Positions 1-5,627 of a stretch of DNA of 6,396 bases are shown here, piece by piece. The DNA comes from Sulfuritalea sp. (GTDB lineage Bacteria > Pseudomonadota > Gammaproteobacteria > Burkholderiales > Rhodocyclaceae). Position 1 is the stretch's first letter, and each line of letters opens with the position of its first letter. Both the position numbers and the translations under genes were made by a program. The stretch spans positions 1 to 6,396 of the forward strand of contig JALHNN010000162.1 in assembly GCA_022843505.1 (NCBI GenBank). Reading direction: 5' to 3'. The notes beneath the pieces were generated by a model. The model was not told the origin of the DNA. It did no database searches and was given only the letters and a program-made list of their open reading frames with translations.

Positions 1-424
1 TTTCCCGCGCCTCTTCGGGACGGCCGGTCTGGAGCAGCACCACACCGAGGTTGCATATCACGTCGGCATCGTCCGGTGCCAACTCTGCCGCGCGACGCAG
101 GCAGTGTTCCGCCTGCTGCAGACGACCGAGGAGACGGCACGCACTGCCGAGATTGTTCCACGAGGCCAGGTGACTGCCATCCACTGCCAGTGCCTGCTCG
201 TAGCAACGTGCCGCGTGCTCCGGATCCTGAGCGCGCAGGAAGCAGTTGCCAATGTTCTTGAGCGGCTCGGCCCAGTCCGGCGCGGCCTCGGCGGCGCGCC
301 GGTAGCAGTCTGCGGCGCCATTGATATCGCCGGACGCCAGGAGCGCGCCGCCGCGGGCATTGAGTGTCTCGGCCTGTTCCCGGCGTTGATTCGTCGCGGA
401 CTGCAAGGGCAAGTCGCTGCTCAC
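1..424 (-). CDS. TPR (tetratricopeptide repeat) protein, C-terminus beyond the window
   Basis: Reading the minus strand from a GTG at 424-422 gives an uninterrupted frame of 141 codons that runs off the left edge, so the C-terminal part is missing. After about 18 polar residues it holds consecutive 34-residue TPR units, at roughly residues 19-52, 53-86, 87-120 and 121 onward. They show the usual signature: small residues at positions 8 and 20, as in NLGSACRLLGRLQQAEHCL, and a Pro near position 32, as in AELAPDD. There is no signal peptide, so the visible part looks cytoplasmic. The GTG is chosen because a stop lies upstream in frame (just inside the preceding cytochrome gene), there is no ATG, and AGGA lies 10 nt before it. 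The gene follows the diheme cytochrome by 32 nt and is probably its co-transcribed partner. TPRs mediate protein contacts. Such arrays often precede a C-terminal transferase domain, which cannot be judged here, so the function is unknown. Confidence 0.88.
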   Translation of the reverse strand, partial: MSSDLPLQSATNQRREQAETLNARGGALLASGDINGAADCYRRAAEAAPDWAEPLKNIGNCFLRAQDPEHAARCYEQALAVDGSHLASWNNLGSACRLLGRLQQAEHCLRRAAELAPDDADVICNLGVVLLQTGRPEEARE

Positions 425-456
425 GGCTTGGGTTTCCTGCGCCGCATCGTGCCCAC

Positions 457-1065
457 TCAGTCCAGCCCGGACAGGAAATAGCTAACCGCCCAGATCTCGT
501 CCTCGGTCATCTTCGAGGCCACCGAATGCATCAGCATCTGGTCCGTGGTGCGCGACTGCTCGGCAAAGCGACGCAACTGGATGGCGAGATAGCGCGCATG
601 CTGCCCGGCCAATCGCGGCAACATCCGGGCGCCGCGGGCCATGTCGCCGTGACAGACCGCACAGGCCGAAATTCCTCGCTCCGGGCTGCCCGCCAAGTAG
701 ATCTTCCTGCCCGCTTCGATCAGCGCGGCGTCGGCTGGCTTGCCGGGAACCAGTTGCTGACGGCTGAAGTATTTCGCCAGTTCCTCGATGTCGTTGCCGG
801 TCAGTCCGGTCATCTCCTTTTCCATCTCCGTGCTCTTGCGCAACCGGGTCTGGAAATTAAACATCTGCCGCACCAGGTAGTCGGCATTCTGGCCGGCGAG
901 TTTCGGGAAGTCGGCATTGGAACTCTGGCCCGTCGGGCCGTGGCAGGTGTAGCAGCGTGTCCTGACAAGTTCGCCGATGCGCTCCGGGGCGGGGGTGGCG
1001 GCGCCAGCGGCACACGCGGCGGCAAGCGCAAACAGCGCGATCATGCGTCTCAACGCCAGCTTCAT
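457..1065 (-). CDS. Diheme c-type cytochrome, cytochrome c4-like
   Basis: This is a 202-residue exported protein with two heme-attachment motifs, CYTCH (residues 38-42) and CAVCH (135-139). Each opens a roughly 100-residue class I cytochrome c domain. The two halves are alike: both have a P+LAGQ..-YL..Q segment about 15 residues after the heme motif (54-67 and 150-163) and a Met-containing stretch later (M81/M85 and M179/M186) that would supply the sixth iron ligand. This two-domain layout and length are those of cytochrome c4, a periplasmic high-potential electron carrier. The start at 1065 is preferred over an upstream in-frame one (1113) because it puts a basic n-region and hydrophobic core at the N-terminus (cleavage likely near AGA-AT, residues 21-24) and has GAGG 8 nt upstream. 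It sits between the M48 protease gene (64 nt away) and the TPR gene. The specific redox partner is unknown. Confidence 0.93.
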   Translation of the reverse strand: MKLALRRMIALFALAAACAAGAATPAPERIGELVRTRCYTCHGPTGQSSNADFPKLAGQNADYLVRQMFNFQTRLRKSTEMEKEMTGLTGNDIEELAKYFSRQQLVPGKPADAALIEAGRKIYLAGSPERGISACAVCHGDMARGARMLPRLAGQHARYLAIQLRRFAEQSRTTDQMLMHSVASKMTEDEIWAVSYFLSGLD

Positions 1066-1098
1066 TGCATTGTCCTCGCTCGGGGGGTAGTCGCCATT

Positions 1099-1125
1099 CT
1101 GGAACAGAAGCAATCCGGATTCCAG
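1099..1125. repeat. Small inverted repeat between protease and diheme cytochrome genes
   Basis: CTGGAA at 1099-1104 and TTCCAG at 1120-1125 are exact reverse complements separated by 15 nt. The perfect 10-bp palindrome AATCCGGATT (1112-1121) overlaps the second arm. The pair lies in the 64-nt gap, the widest inside the minus-strand gene set. It has no T-run, so it does not look like a Rho-independent terminator. It could be an RNA processing or stability hairpin, or a binding site for an internal promoter. It could also be chance, since a 6-bp arm is short. Confidence 0.25.
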
Positions 1126-1129
1126 TCCT

Positions 1130-1945
1130 TCAATTGCGATCCTGAATCAGTCGCCGGATATTGCCTATCCGCTCCTCCCCGCTCGGATGGGTGCTCAGGA
1201 AGGGGAGGGGCGCGTTCCTGTTCGCCGCCAGCAGGCGCTCGTGCAGCGTGAGCGCACCCTGTTGCGCGAAGCCTGCCCGGCGCAGGTAATCGAGGCCGAT
1301 GCGATCGGCATCGCGCTCGTCATCCCGGCTATAGGCACGTTCCGCCAGCGCTGCCGTGGCATCGCTGGCCACGCTGGCGAAGGGCACGCCGATGGCCGAC
1401 AGGACCAGGCCGGCAAGCGAACCCGCCGCCTGCGTCTGCGCCCGGCGCTCCTTCATGGCGGCGTGATGGCCGAGCCGCAGGTGGGCGAGCTCATGCCCCA
1501 ACAGGGCGGCCCATGCGTCCATGTCCGCACCGAGAAGTCCGACCATGCCCAGACTGAAGGCGACCGCCGGCTGCCCGTCGTGGTAGAAGGCGAAGGCAGT
1601 GATGCCGTGCGTGCCTGTCAGCAGCAGTTCGGGCCGCGGCCCCGGCCCTGCAGCAGCAATGATGCGTTCGCCGCTGCTGAGTATCTCCCGCAGCAGCCGC
1701 GCTTCGATGGCGCCGTACAGTCCGCGCGGGCCGTTCAGAGCCACCATGGCCTGTTCGGCCTGCGCAAGTTCGGCTAGGCGCCAGTAGGCGATCTCCCCAT
1801 GCGGCGGTGCTGTGGCCTCCGGTCGTGGCCGTGCCGCTGCCGGATCGTGAATCGCTCCTGGCGCTGCGCAACCGCCGACCAACAACACCAGCGCGACCAG
1901 GGCTGTGAAGTCCACCACCTGCCGCGTCGCAGCGCGCGCTGTCAT
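1130..1945 (-). CDS. M48-family zinc metalloprotease, predicted lipoprotein
   Basis: This 271-residue protein has a lipoprotein signal (hydrophobic residues 14-23, then lipobox VGGC with Cys26), so it is probably tethered to a membrane facing the periplasm. The catalytic site is the HEXXH motif HELAH at 151-155. A downstream SRDDERDAD segment (206-214) supplies the third zinc ligand, by family analogy Glu210. The C-terminal STHPSGEERI segment (251-260) is the typical M48 histidine-proline signature. Length and architecture resemble periplasmic M48 proteases of the Oma1/LoiP/BepA type without a TPR tail. Those act in envelope quality control and outer-membrane protein assembly. The ATG at 1945 follows the stop of the triheme cytochrome gene by only 11 nt, which implies co-transcription. 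Being embedded among cytochrome genes suggests maturation or turnover of exported cytochromes, which is inference. The substrate is unknown. Confidence 0.93.
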   Translation of the reverse strand: MTARAATRQVVDFTALVALVLLVGGCAAPGAIHDPAAARPRPEATAPPHGEIAYWRLAELAQAEQAMVALNGPRGLYGAIEARLLREILSSGERIIAAAGPGPRPELLLTGTHGITAFAFYHDGQPAVAFSLGMVGLLGADMDAWAALLGHELAHLRLGHHAAMKERRAQTQAAGSLAGLVLSAIGVPFASVASDATAALAERAYSRDDERDADRIGLDYLRRAGFAQQGALTLHERLLAANRNAPLPFLSTHPSGEERIGNIRRLIQDRN

Positions 1946-1956
1946 GGACGTCCGCG

Positions 1957-2937
1957 CTATCGGGGTAAGGACGGTGCTGGTCGCAGCGGGTGGAAGGCAC
2001 GGCTGACATAGTCGGCAATGGCCTCGATCTGCCCGTCGTCGAGCACGCTCTTCCAGGCCGGCATCGAGGTGTTGGGCAGTCCCTCGCGAACCACGTCGAC
2101 GAAATGCTGGCGCGTGATCCGGGTCATGAACTCCGCGTCGCGCAGGTTGCGCGGATGCGGCTCAAGGAAGGCGCCGATCCAGTTCTTTCCGGTGCCGTCC
2201 GCGGCGTGGCAGAAGGCACAGTTGGCCTGGTACAGGCGCTCGCCGCGGCGCTCCGATTTGCTCAGCCCACGCAGGCGAGGAGGCCGGTCGTGCAGGGCAT
2301 AGGGGCTGGCGCTGGTCGTGGCATCGACCTTAGGCGGCACGGTGAAAGAGAAATTGTTGCGCGGGTAGGACAGCGGACGGGAATCCCATATGGGGTCGTC
2401 GGGCCTCGCCGTGCCGCGGTCGTGGCAGGTTACACAGGATGAAAGGAAAAGGCGCTTGCCGCGGGCCTGTTCAGGGCTGAGGTTCTCCCACGGCCCGGAC
2501 GCCGGAATTTCGCCGGTGGCGAAAGGGAAGGCGATGCGGTAGCGCTCATGATTTGGCCAGCCGTTGGCTTCCGTGTGGTAGCGGGTATTGACCGCCTTCT
2601 TGACCACGAACTCGTCGAACACGAACCTGGCTACCGCGCGGATTTCCCCTTCGCCGAGCACAGATGCGAAGGATTTCATCGCCGTCCCGGGCCGGCCGTC
2701 GCGCAGGGTCGCGACAACCCTCTCAATGGGCAGGGTCTCTGCCGTGGCGCGGCTGAAATCGGCCGGCGGCGGTGACAGGAAGCTGGCAGCGACCGTCCTG
2801 GCGTCGCCCGAATAGCCGTGGCAATAGTAGCAGCGGAAGTTGTATACCGCGCGCCCCGCTTCCAGCTCTGGGTCGGGCGCGGCGCCGGCAGCGACGGGCA
2901 GCGCCGCCAGGAATACGGCGGCCAGGAGGAGCATCAC
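1957..2937 (-). CDS. Triheme c-type cytochrome B (paralogue of the upstream triheme)
   Basis: This is a 326-residue exported protein with three CXXCH motifs: CYYCH (36-40), CVTCH (168-172) and CAFCH (240-244). Domains 1 and 3 are of the CBB3-type/class I cytochrome c kind. Each has a PPPADF- or PHPRNL-like segment after the heme site and a Met ligand (GRPGTAM, M87; NTSMPAW, M292). They align by eye with domains of the neighbouring triheme protein. The middle domain differs: it is preceded by a roughly 50-residue insert and contains no methionine, so its heme is probably ligated differently. The signal peptide (residues 2-19, cleavage near AGA-AP) lacks the usual Lys/Arg n-region. The start is either GTG at 2937 or the adjacent ATG at 2934; neither has a strong Shine-Dalgarno, so coupling to the gene 12 nt upstream is likely. 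Role inferred: periplasmic electron carrier. Confidence 0.92.
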   Translation of the reverse strand: MMLLLAAVFLAALPVAAGAAPDPELEAGRAVYNFRCYYCHGYSGDARTVAASFLSPPPADFSRATAETLPIERVVATLRDGRPGTAMKSFASVLGEGEIRAVARFVFDEFVVKKAVNTRYHTEANGWPNHERYRIAFPFATGEIPASGPWENLSPEQARGKRLFLSSCVTCHDRGTARPDDPIWDSRPLSYPRNNFSFTVPPKVDATTSASPYALHDRPPRLRGLSKSERRGERLYQANCAFCHAADGTGKNWIGAFLEPHPRNLRDAEFMTRITRQHFVDVVREGLPNTSMPAWKSVLDDGQIEAIADYVSRAFHPLRPAPSLPR

Positions 2938-2949
2938 CGTCGGTCGCTG

Positions 2950-4038
2950 CTATTTCTTGGCCGTCTTCTGTGCCGGCAACACGAAACGCTGGAATACGAA
3001 CTCCGAGACATTGGCGATCTCGCGGTCGCTGAGCACCTTGTTCCATGCCGGCATTTCCGTACCGAGACGTCCCACCGAGGTTGCGGCGTAGATTGCAGGG
3101 CGATTGAACGAGCTGGTGAATGTCGGGTCGATGAAATTGCGCGGCTTCGGATTGATGAAATAGGCTCGCGGTCCCTTGCCGTCGCCCTTTGCACCGTGGC
3201 AGGTCGCGCAGTTGGCCATGTAGAAGCGTCCGCCTGCGGCAGCGTCGCCCTTGAGTCCATTGGGCATCGGCTGCATCATGTCGGCACCGGTGGCGACCGC
3301 GGACCTGGAGCCGCCCGGTCTTTGGGCCGCAGCACGGCCGGCGTGGGCATCGGTTCCCGAAATCTCGGTCTGCGGCACCATTAGCGCGGCGCGCACGTAG
3401 TCAACCACGGCATCAATGTCTGCCGCCGGCAGGCGGCCACCGAAACCGGCCATCGCGGTTCCCGGGCGGCCCGTGGTGACGGCGGTGATCATGCGTTCGC
3501 GGGTTAATTCCGCCCGTGCCTGCGGCGAGGCCAGGTCGCGCGCCGGCACCGAGCCGCCGATCGGCATCGGGCTGCCCTGTCCACGGGCGCCATGGCAGGC
3601 GATGCAGTTTTGCGCATAGATCGTCTTGCCGCGTTGCAGTTTGGGATCGAGGGCCACGATCATGAAGGTCTTGCGGATGTAATCGACGACGCCCGCGATT
3701 TCGGCTTCGTTGAGCTGGGTTTTCCATCCCACCATGGCCGTCCCCGGCTTGCCATGGGTGGTGATGGTGATCATTGCTTCACGGGTGAGTTCACCGGCAT
3801 TGGTGAAGTCGCGCGGCGGAGGTTTCAGGCTGTTCTGCGCGCGGCTGCGGCCGTCGCCCCGATCGCCGTGGCAGACCGAACAATAATTATGATAAAGGGC
3901 GTCGGGCCGGGACTCGCCTGTTCCCTTGGCGCCACGCTGGCCGGCTTCGCTGGATGTCGGGGCGAGGATCCCGAGCAGAACGCCTGCCAGGATGGTCAGG
4001 GCGCTCGATTTGATGGGAAGCGAGAAGCTAGCAGTCAT
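2950..4038 (-). CDS. Triheme c-type cytochrome A, first gene of the minus-strand set
   Basis: This is a 362-residue exported protein made of three tandem class I (CBB3-like) cytochrome c domains. Heme motifs are CSVCH (53-57), CIACH (145-149) and CATCH (277-281). Each domain has a likely axial Met: GKPGTAM (M102), GRPGTAM (M196) and LGTEMPAW (M329). The domains repeat the order heme site, G.G, P.PRDF-like segment, Met motif, then a final helix (VVDYIRK or VSEFVFQ). This points to internal duplication. A flexible Ala/Gly/Arg-rich linker of about 45 residues (225-270) separates domains 2 and 3. A signal peptide with Lys10 and a hydrophobic core at 13-26 ends near SEA-GQ (32). The ATG at 4038 has only a weak, distant GGAA. 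The gene is closely followed by its paralogue. Likely role: periplasmic multi-site electron carrier. I do not recognise a named orthologue. Confidence 0.93.
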   Translation of the reverse strand: MTASFSLPIKSSALTILAGVLLGILAPTSSEAGQRGAKGTGESRPDALYHNYCSVCHGDRGDGRSRAQNSLKPPPRDFTNAGELTREAMITITTHGKPGTAMVGWKTQLNEAEIAGVVDYIRKTFMIVALDPKLQRGKTIYAQNCIACHGARGQGSPMPIGGSVPARDLASPQARAELTRERMITAVTTGRPGTAMAGFGGRLPAADIDAVVDYVRAALMVPQTEISGTDAHAGRAAAQRPGGSRSAVATGADMMQPMPNGLKGDAAAGGRFYMANCATCHGAKGDGKGPRAYFINPKPRNFIDPTFTSSFNRPAIYAATSVGRLGTEMPAWNKVLSDREIANVSEFVFQRFVLPAQKTAKK

Positions 4039-4080
4039 GGGCTTGATTGGGTTCCGTTATCTGTTCGGTCAAGGGCATAC

Positions 4081-4109
4081 ATGGTAAAGCGAAGCACTCG
4101 GAACGGCAA
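4081..4109 (-). promoter_or_regulatory. Candidate sigma-70 promoter for the minus-strand cytochrome operon
   Basis: On the minus strand TTGCCG (plus 4109-4104, 4 of 6 matches to the -35 consensus) is followed after exactly 17 nt by TACCAT (plus 4086-4081, 4 of 6 matches to the -10 consensus, including its conserved first, second and last bases). Transcription would start near 4074 and leave a leader of about 36 nt before the ATG at 4038, which is a sensible geometry. This was found by eye in a 144-bp intergenic region, so a chance match is possible. Confidence 0.3.
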
Positions 4110-4174
4110 CAAGCAAAGCACGTATCGGGCCGGCAGCGAGTCATGGAGCGATTCTTGCATCGGTGCGTGAGGTT

Positions 4175-4180
4175 TAAAAT
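4175..4180 (+). promoter_or_regulatory. Possible -10 box for the plus-strand gene set
   Basis: TAAAAT matches 5 of 6 bases of the TATAAT consensus and is AT-rich against a GC-rich background. No good -35 element lies 16-18 nt upstream (TTCTTG at 4152-4157 is poor; TTGCAT at 4155-4160 is too close). If it is a real -10 box, transcription would begin near 4187, just inside the GTG start assigned to the next gene, and that would favour a downstream ATG instead. It remains a weak candidate. Confidence 0.2.
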
Positions 4181-4182
4181 AA

Positions 4183-4620
4183 GTGCTCAAGTTTGCAGAA
4201 ATAGTTCCGTTAATCGCCATGGGGTCTTTCGAATCCGAAATGGGGGCCGTCGCGCTTCGCATCGTTGTCGTCTTGGTGCCGCTGGTGCTGTGGCTGTTTT
4301 CGGTCATTCCGGCAGATGGCGTTGCGGTGGCCGGGGACAAGTCCGTCGGGCGCAACGTGTTCCTGCAGAACTGCGCGGCCTGTCATGTACACGGGGTTGC
4401 CCAGGCGCCGCGCGTGAGCAATCCGGCAGAATGGGAACCGCGGCTGGCGACCGGGCGTCAAAGCCTGGTGAATTCGGTACTGCGGGGCAAGGGCGGCATG
4501 CCACCCAAGGGGGGCAACGCGTCGATCTCGGATGCGCAAGCGATTGCGGCACTTGATTACATCGTGTCGCGCGTTCTCGAGGTGGAGCACGAGGTGCACG
4601 CGGCGGAGCGGCGGCAGTGA
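4183..4620 (+). CDS. Monoheme c-type cytochrome, cytochrome c5-like
   Basis: This 145-residue protein has one heme motif, CAACH (64-68), preceded by GRNVFLQN. It continues with a W..R region (84-87) and the axial-Met segment GKGGMPPKGG (Met106), then an amphipathic helix (SDAQAIAALDYIVS). This is the cytochrome c5 pattern: a small electron carrier, periplasmic or membrane-tethered. The extra cysteine pair found near the Met loop in classical c5 is absent (only C64 and C67 are present). A hydrophobic stretch at 24-43 with VAVA-GD after it (47-52) is a signal peptide or anchor. The start is uncertain. GTG at 4183 has GAGG 10 nt upstream but gives a long n-region; ATG at 4219 or 4240 (residues 13 and 20) gives a more normal signal peptide but no clear ribosome site. 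It is divergent from the triheme genes and 97 nt ahead of the tetraheme gene. Confidence 0.87.
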   Translation: MLKFAEIVPLIAMGSFESEMGAVALRIVVVLVPLVLWLFSVIPADGVAVAGDKSVGRNVFLQNCAACHVHGVAQAPRVSNPAEWEPRLATGRQSLVNSVLRGKGGMPPKGGNASISDAQAIAALDYIVSRVLEVEHEVHAAERRQ

Positions 4621-4681
4621 GTTCACGATGCATGCGGCAATAGGGAATCGGTCGCGAAACCGGTCGATAATGGTGCTCCGG

Positions 4682-4697
4682 CGATCGGCGTCGATCG
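4682..4697 (+). repeat. CGATCG hairpin and 10-bp tandem repeat between plus-strand cytochrome genes
   Basis: Two CGATCG palindromes (4682-4687 and 4692-4697) flank the 4-nt loop GCGT, so the RNA can form a 6-bp stem with a tetraloop. The same bases also read as a 10-bp tandem repeat, GCGATCGGCG followed by TCGATCGGCG (4681-4700, 9 of 10 identical). It ends 9 nt before the Shine-Dalgarno of the tetraheme cytochrome gene. No T-tract follows, so it is not a standard terminator. It could tune translation or mRNA processing, or be chance. Confidence 0.3.
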
Positions 4698-4706
4698 GCG
4701 GGTCTT

Positions 4707-4710
4707 GAGG
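4707..4710 (+). promoter_or_regulatory. Ribosome binding site supporting the GTG start at 4718
   Basis: GAGG lies 7 nt upstream of GTG 4718, an ideal spacing. It is the main support for that start of the tetraheme cytochrome. A competing, longer GGGAGG at 4794-4799 lies inside the frame, 5 nt before an in-frame CTG (4805-4807), so this site does not settle the start alone. Confidence 0.5.
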
Positions 4711-4717
4711 ATTTCGG

Positions 4718-5578
4718 GTGAGCTCACTTTTTTCTCGCAATTGGCTCGATGGTGCCGTCACTGCAGCGGGCAGCAGTAGCTGCGGCACGGCGCGGGAGGC
4801 GCTCCTGCATTGGAATGGCCGAGTCCGGGCGCTGTTTGCCTGGCCTCTCCTGCTGCTGGCAGCCGTGGCTTTTGCCGACGTGCGCGAGACACCGCACAAC
4901 CTGATCAAGTCGCGCGACAAGAGCGTCGACGAAAAACAGGTATGCGTGTTCTGTCATACCCCGGCCCTTGATCTGGTCGTGAGTCTTCCCGAGGGGAGCG
5001 GGGCGGTCCCTTCGGTGCCGCCAGTCTGGCAGAAGGGGATTTCCAGCACCTATTCGTTCACCATCTACGATGACATCGGACGGCTCGGTCTGGGCAAGGC
5101 ATCCATCGGCTCGCAGTCCATCGCCTGCCTGTCATGTCACGACGCGAACCAGGCCGACAGCAGCGCCGCCAGGATTTCATTGGATCATCCTTTTGGCGTC
5201 CCCTATCGCGGCGCAACCAAGGACAACCCTTTGGCGGCTGCGGGGGTGCCTCGCGACAATTCGTTGCCGTTTCGCGAGGCCAGGCATTTGCTCCACCTCG
5301 AAGATTTTCGCGACGTCAGCCAGGGCGTCGTCGAAAACCGGCCGGTATACTGGGTTTCGCGCCAGGGTACGACCTCGCGTCGGACGCGGGGCGACTTGCC
5401 GCTCTACGGACGCGTCGTAGGTGCTTCTGCCGTGGGCACCGATTTGGCGCCTTTAGAGGGCGTTTCGGTACCGCATATCGAGTGCAGCAGCTGCCACGAT
5501 CCGCACACAAAAACCGTGACTTTCCTGCGCGTTCCGCCCGAAGAAAGCAAGCTTTGCCTGACCTGCCACGACAAGTAG
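4718..5578 (+). CDS. Tetraheme c-type cytochrome, OmcE-like / doubled-CXXCH type
   Basis: This is a 286-residue exported protein with four heme motifs: CVFCH (76-80), CLSCH (137-141), CSSCH (256-260) and CLTCH (280-284). The surrounding blocks are familiar: TPHNL ahead of the first heme (58-62), CVFCHTP, ACLSCHDA, LDHPFGVPY (156-163), CSSCHDPH, FLR and LCLTCHDK at the end. They occur in doubled-CXXCH multiheme proteins and, to my knowledge, in OmcE-like cytochromes that polymerise into extracellular nanowires. Non-motif histidines H60, H157, H190, H193, H253 and H263 could serve as distal ligands. In OmcE filaments one such ligand comes from the next subunit. There is no obvious Met-ligand motif. 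The hydrophobic core (39-50) ends at AFA-DV (51-55) but sits after an unusually long 38-residue lead, so initiation may be at CTG 4805. Followed by an NHL lipoprotein gene after 49 nt. A function in extracellular electron transfer is inference. Confidence 0.9.
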   Translation: MSSLFSRNWLDGAVTAAGSSSCGTAREALLHWNGRVRALFAWPLLLLAAVAFADVRETPHNLIKSRDKSVDEKQVCVFCHTPALDLVVSLPEGSGAVPSVPPVWQKGISSTYSFTIYDDIGRLGLGKASIGSQSIACLSCHDANQADSSAARISLDHPFGVPYRGATKDNPLAAAGVPRDNSLPFREARHLLHLEDFRDVSQGVVENRPVYWVSRQGTTSRRTRGDLPLYGRVVGASAVGTDLAPLEGVSVPHIECSSCHDPHTKTVTFLRVPPEESKLCLTCHDK

Positions 5579-5613
5579 TAGTATCCTGCCACCCCATTCG
5601 AACCAGACTGCAT

Positions 5614-5619
5614 AAGGGA
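5614..5619 (+). promoter_or_regulatory. Ribosome binding site of the NHL lipoprotein gene
   Basis: AAGGGA ends 8 nt before ATG 5628, a strong Shine-Dalgarno match at good spacing. A GAGGG that abuts the ATG is too close to act. No promoter-like pair or terminator was found in the 49-nt gap after the tetraheme gene, so the two genes are probably co-transcribed. Confidence 0.55.
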
Positions 5620-5627
5620 ACCGAGGG

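Noticed and set aside
15..40. Lipoprotein reading of the diheme cytochrome (Cys18 in LAAAC)
   Set aside because: The residues before Cys18 of that protein (encoded near 1012-1014) are A-A-A without the Leu normally found at -3, and a signal peptidase I site follows at AGA-AT. Coordinates of this entry are nominal.
1099..1125. Rho-independent terminator between the protease and diheme cytochrome genes
   Set aside because: The inverted repeat has a 6-bp stem, a 15-nt loop and no following T-run on the transcribed strand.
364..1251. Long plus-strand open frame (295 codons) opposite the diheme cytochrome and the protease end
   Set aside because: It is antisense to genes with clear heme and signal-peptide motifs, has no recognisable domain and Arg/Gly-rich composition. 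It is a GC-rich shadow frame.
4035..4170. Open frames on both strands across the divergent intergenic region
   Set aside because: They overlap the start of triheme A or end inside the monoheme gene, and have low-complexity Ser/Thr/Arg composition and no motifs. They are better explained as noise around a promoter region.
4210..4920. Minus-strand open frame of 236 codons across the monoheme/tetraheme junction
   Set aside because: It is antisense to the CAACH-containing monoheme gene and the tetraheme signal region, with no domain or export signal.
5579..5627. Terminator or promoter between the tetraheme and NHL genes
   Set aside because: The 49-nt gap has no stem with T-run and no paired -35/-10 match; only the ribosome site is convincing.
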